A stretch of DNA of 64,000 bases. It comes from Norana najaformis (taxonomy: Eukaryota; Annelida; Clitellata; Crassiclitellata; Hormogastridae). The position numbers and the translations under genes are program-made. This document shows, piece by piece, positions 23,201 through 31,569 of the stretch. Location: NCBI GenBank assembly GCA_964023275.1, contig OZ029914.1:40217924-40281923 (forward strand), read 5' to 3'. Each line of letters begins with the position of its first letter. The stretch's first letter is position 1. The notes under the pieces were generated by a model, which saw nothing but the letters and a program-made list of their open reading frames with translations, did not search any database and was not told where the DNA came from.

Positions 23201-26076
23201 ACAGCTCAGTTGAAGAAGAGTAGTTGAATTGCTAGTTGAATTGCTAGTTGAATTGATCGCATTGCACGTACACGTTGGACCTTCGCCTGTAGAAGATATA
23301 ATCAGATAGTAATAGCGAAGGAAAAAGGTGAATATGTCCGAAGTGCATATGTATGATTCAGGGCAACAACAGAAGTTCAGGTAATTAAAAGCTAAATTCA
23401 TTAGAATTCTTTATGAAAAGGTGAAAGAAGATTACTATAACTGCTTAGTAACATCACAAATGCATCTAATAAATACAAGACCCGAAACAAGCCTGTGGTT
23501 TGTAACGTTTACTCTGTCAGGAAAACGTTCACTCGTATGAACATTTTAAGATGTTTACTTCATTTATTTAGATATTAGACATCAGATGACACATAAAAAG
23601 TATCTGAAAAACTACAAAAACAGAAACTAATAGCACATAACTCATAAAAACAAGGACCTTGACATCGACATTCTTGGCATTTTTGCATACTGAATATACA
23701 ACCTCAATTTGATTTCTCAATTTCATTTCCAGGTGTTGTAGCGTTGTAGACTCTCATTCCAGTTTCATTAGCACCAAAGACAGCCATAAATGGAGGAAAA
23801 ATAATGTTGTCATAGATTGTAATACATCAAACGATTGCCTCGTCTGAAGTTGGATACACCTTCCAGGTGCCCTTGCAAAGACTGTTGCACAGCTGCCTGA
23901 AAGGTTGGCAAATCAAAGTGGCAGCCGCCGTAGTACTCAATCATGCCAACCATTCAACCAAAGTTATCACGTTCTTTACAATTTTATATTATTTTCATAA
24001 GTTCATCATCATTATATACAGTACGTATATATGTCTACTTACGAACGACAAGTAACTTGGCGCCGCGCCTGACACTGGTAGTGTTTTCTGCGATATACAA
24101 GCCAGCAGTTAATGTCTGATTTGTTCCTGGAGTTGTTGTTGCGTTCTTTATGGTCAGACCAGCCTGGTTGGCTCCATAGAGGCCCGCATAGGAAGGATTA
24201 ACAGAGTCGCTAGAGTTTGTGATAGTAATAACCGTTAGCTCCTCTGAAGTTGGAAAAACCTGCCAAACTGAGGGTACTTGTCTGTTGCAGGTCATTAATG
24301 TATCCAGAGTTCCTTCGTAAACGGCCTGATTTATTGGCGGACTCGAACACTGACCATGGACACCTGGAAAGTAAAGTCAATGATGTGAGCTCTTCGTGAA
24401 GAACTGGGAGCCGCTCATCTGTTTCTAACATTGAGTTTTCCTATGTGATTGCTCATGTATTTGTCAGTATTCTGCTGGGCAACCTTTTCTGCATTTATAT
24501 TCACTTCAACTACAACCTACCCATCTATTAAATCTACCATCTAATATTACTATGTTTCCTTCATGCGCCAGTATTCTGTTGGGCAACATATAATTTATCT
24601 TATCACGCAGTGTGTTTTGAATTTAGGCGTCCATTTTTGTTTAGAAGAAAGGCGCTAAATAAAGTTTCGTTCATAAACCAAAATTCTGTTCTTGTCTGTC
24701 GAGTTCTTGGATTGATTCGTTTCAAGAATAAGTATTTGGTACAGAATTGATAGAGACTGGAGGGACATCTACACAGATCCAAGCGGACTCCGCTCAGCTG
24801 CTTAAACGAAAATTATAAATTACCTTAGCTTGCAGTACTCCGCCGCTGCCTTTTAGTCGGGTAGTGCCAGTCCCAAGCCTGGATAAAGGAGGAGGGCGAC
24901 GTCAACGTCCTTTGATGCCGTAAGATGTCGTTAAACAGTAGAACTGCTACTACTACCTTACTATACATTTTAGAACAGCGCATTACAGTACGCTACAGTA
25001 TGTTTAGTACAATAATATACACCATAATAAGGCGCAATACAATACAATGCAATAAAAATAATGCAGTAAACTGATATTTTTTGGTATTTCCTTATTAAAA
25101 GTTGAGAGCTTCAAGAGCGGATATAAAAGCTATAAGTCGTCTTGGAGCTCTAAAGAAGAGTGTTCGTTTCTTTCGTAGTCGAGTGACATTTCCATCGTAG
25201 AAGAAGTTGTACACGGCAGCCGATTAGTTAGAGTGCTTTGCTTGTAACGAGGAGAATACGGGTTCAAACCTCCCCTCGGACTTTTACTGTGTGGGACCTG
25301 GAAGTCCTTCACTTGCAATTGCTCAGCGCCATCGACTGATGCTTAGTCAAAAATTGTAGCGCCTAATAAATGCATAAATAATAAAAAGTGAAGAACTCCT
25401 AGGACACTTTGACACATCACGCACGTTCAAAAGTTAACGCAGCTTTGCTTATAGCAACAAGAACCGGTTGTGTGACCTGGCGGTCTATTCAGTAGATCGC
25501 CTGGTCTGTAATCCAACGTTTGTTCGAACCATCTGAGCAGACTACGTGTAAACATCCTGGACATGTTGTTTACACACACTCATATAGCGCTTCAGATTCA
25601 GATTTACTGACTTAGCGGGCGTAGAAATGCTATGAATAACAATATGAAAAGAATGGGAATAAACCCATGAAAAGCTCGCTTATCTCAGAATTACAGGTTC
25701 TAATACACCTGATATTACAGATAACGCGGCTACCAACCAACGAAGAGCACTCTGTGATAACAGGCGATGCCACTCAGAAAGCACCATTAACCGTATTTCT
25801 GAAGTGACTAACTGCAAAATTAGCATATTAGCAGTCTATAAAAGTAAATAGGCAAATGACAGATATATGAATATGTCTTAGACTGACCCTAAAATGCAGG
25901 TCATTTAGTCCAGTGTTGGGCTGAAGGCTCTAACAATGGATTTTCTGATGACCATTGCACATAGTAATCACTCTTACTGACATATAGTAAGCCTACTCAC
26001 CTTTTCCCAACAAATCGAATAGTAGCAGAGTGAATGCCAGTCGTAGTAGCATTTCCCTTTTGTTGCCGTTGGTCAT
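16922..26076 (-). CDS. Ig/Thr-rich secreted protein gene 1
   Basis: Model, 5' to 3': signal peptide 26001-26076; Ig1 24043-24363; Ig2 22939-23286; Thr-rich stalk 18961-19245; Cys-Thr module 18327-18536; Cys module 17785-17883; C-terminal domain 16922-17256. The exons sum to 1674 bases, 557 residues plus stop, with all internal junctions in phase 1. There is a signal peptide and no transmembrane segment, so the product should be secreted. The ATG at 26076 was chosen because it precedes the hydrophobic LLLRLAFTLLLF-type core; a second in-frame ATG lies 24 bases on. Ig2 has a 9-residue NST-rich insertion absent from paralogues. The stalk is the irregular TTTWP type, not the 36-base repeat. Role unknown; extracellular recognition is inferred. 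The weakest join is the acceptor of the Cys-Thr exon. Confidence 0.75.
17318..17620 (-). mobile_element. LINE 3' end fragment in last intron of gene 1
   Basis: The minus strand reads RKVQRKWIGHILIGDSFLRDIIEERG with a following Lys/Glu/Arg-rich run, the C-terminal pattern of an RTE-like reverse transcriptase. The same intron in genes 2-4 is shorter and lacks it. Confidence 0.65.
17785..17883 (-). CDS. Gene 1 exon 6: short Cys module
   Basis: 33 codons, phase 1 at both ends, donor GTAAGC. It encodes CFNCAECNCPSCPTCPP and a final CWS. The acceptor AAAG lacks a clear pyrimidine tract but is the only one giving the right phase, and it recurs in all four genes. Confidence 0.7.
18327..18536 (-). 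CDS. Gene 1 exon 5: Cys-Thr module
   Basis: 70 codons, phase 1-1. It starts with a CFNFTECHCPSCPTCPSP module like exon 6 and continues into TTTWP repeats, ending TTG with a GTACTC donor. The acceptor at TTTGAG was chosen because the nearer AG gives the wrong phase; gene 4 has the same 210-base arrangement. Duplication of exon 6 plus stalk sequence is likely. Confidence 0.6.
18961..19245 (-). CDS. Gene 1 exon 4: Thr-rich stalk
   Basis: 95 codons, phase 1-1, acceptor ATTCAG. It encodes irregular TTTWPxxTT repeats with poly-Thr, mucin-like and probably heavily O-glycosylated. It starts with the same NNGETTTWPESTTE sequence as gene 2. Confidence 0.75.
19320..21480 (-). pseudogene. Relic transposon-like reading frames inside gene 1 intron
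   Basis: Broken minus-strand frames (for example 20119-20352, 19924-20109, and ESAFDEYLSKYSLVVYWDGE near 21120) are matched base for base in gene 4's intron (56.6-57.7 and 59.6-60.2 kb), where the same peptide is KYPLVVHSDGEIFPE in another broken frame. A VVHWDG-containing protein is common among unclassified invertebrate transposon-like genes, but I cannot name the family. It is absent from gene 2 and mostly deleted from gene 3. Confidence 0.4.
21900..22355 (-). pseudogene. Gene 1 decayed Thr-rich exon
   Basis: It begins after a TTTGTGCAG acceptor-like site and contains repeated ACAACTACTCAGCC-type units encoding Thr/Pro/Gln, but stops and indels break every frame. Equivalent regions lie in genes 2, 3 and 4. 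Confidence 0.5.
22939..23286 (-). CDS. Gene 1 exon 3: Ig-like domain 2
   Basis: 116 codons, phase 1-1, acceptor TCTACAG, donor GTGAGT directly after CNSP. It has canonical Ig features: Cys in LQLSCSIKYAD, Trp in AVMNWTS, and DVPADYQC. Extra cysteines (TCTC at the start, TASC at the end) may form a second bond. The frame stays open past the donor to a stop, also seen in the paralogues. An NST repeat adds 9 residues. Confidence 0.8.
23708..23897 (-). pseudogene. Gene 1 dead second Ig1-like exon
   Basis: It aligns with the Ig1 exon (C-N-S, T-W-K-V-Y-P-T-S-D-E, FGANETG, YNATTPG), but a TGA follows DEAIV and there is no donor in the right phase. It sits between Ig1 and Ig2. Confidence 0.65.
24043..24363 (-). 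CDS. Gene 1 exon 2: Ig-like domain 1
   Basis: 107 codons, phase 1-1, acceptor TTTCCAG, donor GTAAGT. It starts VHGQCSSPP and contains MTCNR, VWQV, GLTIKNATT, AGLYIAE and GAKLLVV in Ig V-type order. The usual second Cys (Y-x-C) is replaced by Y-I-A, so the C-strand bond must differ; the N-terminal GQC is a possible partner. Confidence 0.8.
24835..24960 (+). repeat. Dispersed repeat with GGTAGTGCCAG...GGAGGGCGACGTCAAC
   Basis: It matches 41235-41345 (CTCCGCC, GGGTAGTGCGAG, CAAGCCTGGGTAAA, GGAGGGCGACGTCAAC, AAGATGTCGTTAAACA). It is probably the end of a non-autonomous or LINE element; class unknown. Confidence 0.55.
25195..25385 (+). mobile_element. tRNA-derived SINE in gene 1 intron 1
   Basis: The tRNA-like head has TTAGTTAGAGTGCTTTGC (A box) and GGGTTCAAACC (B box), followed by the shared tail CAGCGCCATCGACTGATGCT and CCTAATAAATGCATAAAT. 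The same insertion occurs at the matching place in gene 2. Confidence 0.8.
26001..26076 (-). CDS. Gene 1 exon 1: signal peptide
   Basis: ATG at 26074-26076, then a basic segment (NKRE), a hydrophobic core (LLRLAFTLLLFDLL) and a GTGAGT donor in phase 1. The 76-base length equals that of gene 2. Confidence 0.8.
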
Positions 26077-26654
26077 GTTAATTAAGTTTCAGTGCTTAGA
26101 CTTGCTCTCGATCCGGACTTTACACTAAGCACCCGTAACAAAGAAAGTCCAGTTAGAAGTTAGAGTGAAAACCTTGCAAAAACAGGATAACAGTTTTAGC
26201 CTTAGTACCCCAACAAAAATCAATGTCGGTTAAAATAACATAGGGCAGCATGTTGCATAAGCAGAGTTAGACTTGTCAAAATCCTAGTTTAATTGCTTCA
26301 TGATCACAAGAAAGTGAACACAGAGTTACTTCTTGCAATAGATCTACACATCGTAATTCTTTTAAATAGGTGTATCAACTCTGAAACAACGTCAATGAAG
26401 CTGTTTCGATCTCTGCGCAACTGTTTTGCAACATATTGTTGAACAAGTATAATCTCAACTATCTGTTGTCATAATTGTAGATTAGTAAATCAACGGCAGT
26501 TTTCACCTTAATGAATAATCAAAACTAAAAGTCAAACTCAGTGTTCAACGCCTTTTCAGAAATGACAAAGCCATGTCAAGAGCGCATATTAAATGCAACA
26601 CATTCGTTTATTCGTCGAGTCAAAAGGCGCCGTATATTTTTGTTGACTGTTCAG

Positions 26655-26740
26655 TCATTGCTCTGCATCTGACTTTTGTTGGGCGAAATACACCCAGGCC
26701 ATTAAATCAGTCGTACGCATCACGTGCATATTTATAACTT
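26655..26740 (-). promoter_or_regulatory. Candidate core promoter of gene 1
   Basis: TATAAATA on the minus strand (26729-26736) lies inside a block conserved in genes 2 and 3 (ATATGCACGT next to TATA, and GGCCTG 25-30 bases downstream). It is about 650 bases upstream of the ATG. Confidence 0.5.
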
Positions 26741-29500
26741 AAGCTAAAACGCCACACAGGCACAATCATGATTCGGTCAGAAGTATGGTCACGTCTCTGT
26801 TTAGACAAGAGTGATTTCAGTCAAATATTACGGTTCTCTGAGTTTTATGTGATGGCCCGGAGTGAAGCTCTTTATTCTGAATGCAACGTACTGTGACACG
26901 ACCATGCCTGAACTGCATTGCCAAAAAAATTCAGAAAGGGTTTGACAATACAGTTTCCCAGTCATGTAGTCGATGGATTTCTTGCAAAAAACCATATATA
27001 ATACTTGTTGTTCAGGTATTGCCGAATAAATATTCTTGACATTCAGAACAAGTCATAATTAAAAGACACCTGCAAGATGTGGTCTAGTTCTTCCATATGT
27101 TCAACCTGGGTTAAAAATAACCCTGCCTGAAGGCCAAATGTGCTTATTCATTATATTGCTACACGGTAGATGAGCAGTGTCTCCTCAATGTGCTGGAGAA
27201 AATCGCCGGTCCACTTTGAACTCTCAACATATAATGTAAACTTGAATATACAGTAGGACTATGTGTTCACCGAATTGTGTCGACCTTCAAAGAAGGATTC
27301 AGGATTTAAAATTTTCGAACCAATCTGGTATTTCGGCTACTTTGAAGTACGTAATTAGCCACCTTCGATTTACTGATAGCGTATTGTGAAAGACTTACGT
27401 CCGTATTTAAAAATTGCAAAAATTTCTTTCATCCTGTAGGCCTACTTCATACGCAATTAAGTATGCGTTCTAAATTCCTGTGTCGGTAAGACTACAAAGC
27501 GATTAGTGAAGAAAGGGGCGGTACTTCACCACTTGTTCAGACTACCTCCAACTGAAAATACATTTATCGTACATTGAAAGAAAATGAAACAGTACGTCAT
27601 ACAGATATTGGGAGTGGCATGCATATCTGACAAGGCACCAGAAGCCAAGTTGAGATGGTATGGTCATGTGATGAAGAGAGAGGAGAAATTTTAATTTAAA
27701 AGAATTGTGAGAGCAGAGGTTTACGGACGTGGCAGTCGGTGACGACAAAAGAATAGATGAAGACTGAAGAAGGAAGATACAGGAGAGAGAAACAGATGGA
27801 AAATAAGGATCCGTGTGGCTGACCCCTTCCCCAGGAGGGATTAATTCCAGCCAGAAGGAGAGGGATTACTTTTATTTCTTTCACCCACTGGCACTACCGC
27901 AAATAACACCATGCAAAAGACTGCATTTCTCTTCTGGCCGTGATATAAAATCATTCTTTTTCACGATTACAATTAACAGTTTCCAGAATGGCTGAACTTG
28001 ACAGTTTGGCGCAGAGCATTACATATAAATGTAATGGACAAATTCCCAATTAGATAAAATATCATAACATAATAACATTAACTGCTCACCAACGTCATAC
28101 TATTCAAATTGTACGTTCAGGTACGCATAATCATAAAAGTAATTATGTACTGAAGTTTTAGTTCCGATGATGGATTTAAAATTAATCTGTGTTTAAAAGT
28201 AAGATTTCAAGTTAGATTTCATTAGTACGATGACAAATTGTTTCTTTTTGGAACATGAAGAATCAGACAAGCAGTGCATACAGGCAATTGAAGGATTGTA
28301 AGCCACTTATTTAAGAAACATCCAGTACATTGCGTGAGTAATTCTGAAAATAGTTGTAAATCGATAAGTAACACATAGAATGCAATTTTTTCATTATAAA
28401 TATTCAATAGTTTTTAAATTTTATGCTGGTTATTAAAGCGTATTGCAAGAAAAAAGTTGATAGATCATGTATATCATGCTTCACAGTAAATGACCTAGGG
28501 TGGTCACTGACTCATTGTACCTGGAGTGAAGATGACTTCATGATGCTACGTTCGTGCGCAGCCAATGATTGACTAAGTTGTGTTTATATACTGAATATTT
28601 ATAATGTGTGTTATAGGTCGATTTCCTTCTGTTGTTACGAACAAACACACGGGAGAATGTTTCGCGATATTTGTACCTAACCTAAGTTTGCAAAGCGTTT
28701 TCTCACTTTGATTTAAGCAGCTAACTGACTTGTAGTGAATAGAATTCCGTACATATTTTTGAACACTTAGCAAATAATAAACACAATGGGTTGAGACAGG
28801 CTGCATTTATGGTCGTCGATGAGTTACGGATCAAACCTCTGCTGTCAAAACATGCATCATAATTAATATCAAGCCAGAAACTCTGAGCGTCAAGAGCCTT
28901 TTGGCCTCGTTAGAATAATGTGGCTGTTTAAGTAAACACACTCATTTGCAAGTCAAATGCAATTGCATTCATAAACTCAGCAGCGAACATTAGCAATTCA
29001 TTGAACGTCATTCAAAAATGGATTGCTTGTATCTAGAGTTTAAAAACACTAATCGGGCCTTATGCACGCTCATTGTGGCCCCTACCAGTATGACATGCTA
29101 TCCGTAGCCAACACTTCGAATTACAGTACGCGAGATATATGCTTGGTGCTCGGTTCTGCAATGAATGAGTAATTCCATACTGCACCTACAATCGCATCTA
29201 TTTGTTAGGTGCAAAATCAGTTCATTTCTTTGGAATAAATTAGCTAGATAGGTGCTACTGATGTCATATGTTGGCTGTCGTAGTTGAAGGTCGTGGTTGT
29301 ATAAGGTCATATAACGTGTTGTTGTATCGGTCGTCGCTTCTTGGATCTCCTTGTTCCACCTACCGAGGACGTCAACCCTTACGCTGTCTCTATCGTGTTG
29401 AAGATATTACCATACGCGTATTCGAGTCATCGTAACCTGCGGATTTCTGCAGCGCCAAATAGCTAAATCATGTGAAGAAGCCTATTCACAGAAGCTTAAT
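26741..29500. other. Spacer upstream of gene 1
   Basis: Collinear with the spacer upstream of gene 3 (49.93-52.4 kb), so part of the duplicated unit. Apart from the inserted LINE fragment no coding sequence was recognised. Confidence 0.6.
27590..27885 (+). mobile_element. RTE-like LINE 3' fragment
   Basis: The plus strand reads ISDKAPEAKLRWYGHVMKREE and, after shifts, IRVADPFP-like sequence. The flanks match 50540-50640 beside gene 3, where the fragment is missing. Confidence 0.7.
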
Positions 29501-30175
29501 CAAAAACAATATCGTTAAGGCAGGCATAATTCGGTTTGGCTTCAAGGCCAGTAGAAAAGATCAGACAGGCAGACAGGCAGACGGCTATGGCCGATGGTGT
29601 TTGGGAATGGCGAAAGGAGGCAGATAAGCAAAAGACACTGAATAACGCCATATATGCGGGGTTTTAATTAGCGCCTTAAGAAAACTTTGAAATGCACCGC
29701 CCATATTTAATAATGTGCTTATAAACGACGGATGATCGTAATCGTATATTCGAGATTTCCACAGCGCCCAACGAAGCGACGTCATGGGGACCAGCTTATT
29801 CACAGGCGTTCATTCAAAACAAAATCGATAGGCAAAAAGGGTTGGGTTCCAGATGAAGATCCAAAAGCCAGGTTCAGAGACAGCGTTGGAGCAACGGTGG
29901 GTGATGTTTAGGATTGAAGCGAAAAGAGAGATAAGAGGAAGAATGGATGTCATGGTAGGATCCTGGAAAGAGAAATGGTTTCAGTTTTGAGTGAAAGACC
30001 AATGAAGAAATTGCTAGAGGTAGAGCATCGATGACTTTGTATGATGGGTCAGATAACTTTCGCAGTTCTGGGGAGTTTATTCCAGAGTGGTGGGGCAGCT
30101 ATGGCTAAGAAGCGATTACCACATTTTAAGGATGAGGTGACGGACGGGCGGAGAAGATTTAGAGCAGAAGAAGAG
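29500..30175 (-). mobile_element. L2/CR1-like LINE 3' end
   Basis: The minus strand encodes FLAIAAPPLWNKLP, then FIGLSLKTETISL, the usual C-terminal end of L2/CR1 reverse transcriptase, followed toward lower coordinates by the CCATAGCCGTCTGCCTGTC-type tail. Similar remains lie at 52.8-53.4 kb beside gene 4. Confidence 0.7.
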
Positions 30176-30179
30176 CGGG

Positions 30180-30319
30180 TTGATCGTAATCGTAATCTCG
30201 AGAACTTCTAAAGCGCTGCTTTTCAGCTATGCGCAGGGCACCAGCTTATTCACGAGCACGGCATCAGGTCAGAGAGATTTTCAAAAATGCTATGTGGAGG
30301 ACAAAGTCTGGTTGCCAGA

Positions 30320-30325
<6 letters not shown>
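30180..30325 (+). repeat. Dispersed repeat (AGCGCTGCTTT family)
   Basis: Same family as 15640-15760; it runs directly into the GA microsatellite. Confidence 0.6.

Positions 30326-30412
<87 letters not shown>
30325..30412 (+). repeat. (GA)n microsatellite
   Basis: A pure GA tract of about 85 bases. The matching place near gene 1 (15750) has only a short interrupted form, so it expanded after duplication. Confidence 0.95.
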
Positions 30413-30413
<1 letters not shown>

Positions 30414-31234
30414 CTGCTTTGGTTGGTTGTGTTTAGGTTGAGAGAAATGGAAGGCGGCGGGGTTATCCAATTCCATATGTGGTTCAGACTCACTGACCAA
30501 GAAAACAAACAGTTGTTGCACCGAATTCGAAGTATGCTTTTAAACGAGGCTAGCATTAATATTTTCCACAGGTCAGCTAACTACTCAAAATCGCGCATAG
30601 AGAAGCTAATTGATAATGTACATAGCCATTAGATAGTTGTGCCTAACAAGTACAGAAATAGTAGTTAATAATTATGACCCACGCTGCGAAACCACACAGC
30701 ATAGTCATCCCGTCTAAGCTGCTGAGTGTCCTTCCACATGTAGATAGGGCCCACACATTCATTTGGACCATGTGAAAGTTGACGCCGGTTACAGTGTGCT
30801 ATCGCTTTGAGCTCTGCGAACTCGGCTGTCTGGACTCCGACCTTTATCGTCTGTATGGTGTATTCTCCTTCATAAAATGTCTAAGCTTTTACCATCTCCA
30901 CAAACAGCGTACTGCACGATTATGCCATTCTCTCATTATATCATTATGTTATAGTGAAGAACAGGTGACTGGAAACAACGACCCCTTATACAAGTGTTCT
31001 TTGTAGCGTTTGGCAGATCCCCTGTATCATGCTGCATTGGCTGCTCTAAACGAATTCTTGAGGACTATTATTACGTTTGTTAAGTGAAACCATGTGCAGA
31101 GGAAAGCATAGTCTTCATAAACGTCTAAGAGTTTCTACAAATATGTTAATTTTGTTTTTGCTTTTGGTAGATTGTCATTAATCACATACAATAGCATGCA
31201 AATATGTCAGATATGTTTCTGCCGTTTTCTGTGT

Positions 31235-31569
31235 CTAGCGAAGATTCATCATTCTCATACACGATTCACTGCAATCGTTCACATTGGCATTGACAATATT
31301 TCCCGCTTCAACATATTCACCGACTCCAGATATTATAATTTTTTTCTCGAATAACAACTTCCATTGGCTGGACATACACGAGGCATCGACAGCAACCATC
31401 TCACATTTGCCATCATCGCAAACAGGATCATGTATCAGCCAACGACTTTCGTTTCTCAGTGACACAACAACTCCGCACAGCAAAGCATCTTGACAGCAGC
31501 TGTCGCATTTTGCATATAACTCAGCCTTTACAACACATTCGTCGTAGATCTCAGCCAAATTGTCTTTGA
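31235..31569 (-). CDS. Gene 2 exon: Cys-rich C-terminal domain
   Basis: 335 bases, acceptor CGTTTCAG, stop TAG at 31235-31237. All conserved cysteines are present (KCDSCC, LLCG, CDDGKCEM, DASC, DCSESC). Confidence 0.8.

Noticed and set aside
25195-25300. tRNA gene
   Set aside because: A- and B-box-like segments are present, but arms do not pair and the SINE tail follows.
30180-30632. Plus-strand frame with Arg-Glu run
   Set aside because: The run is the (GA)n microsatellite; the rest is repeat sequence.
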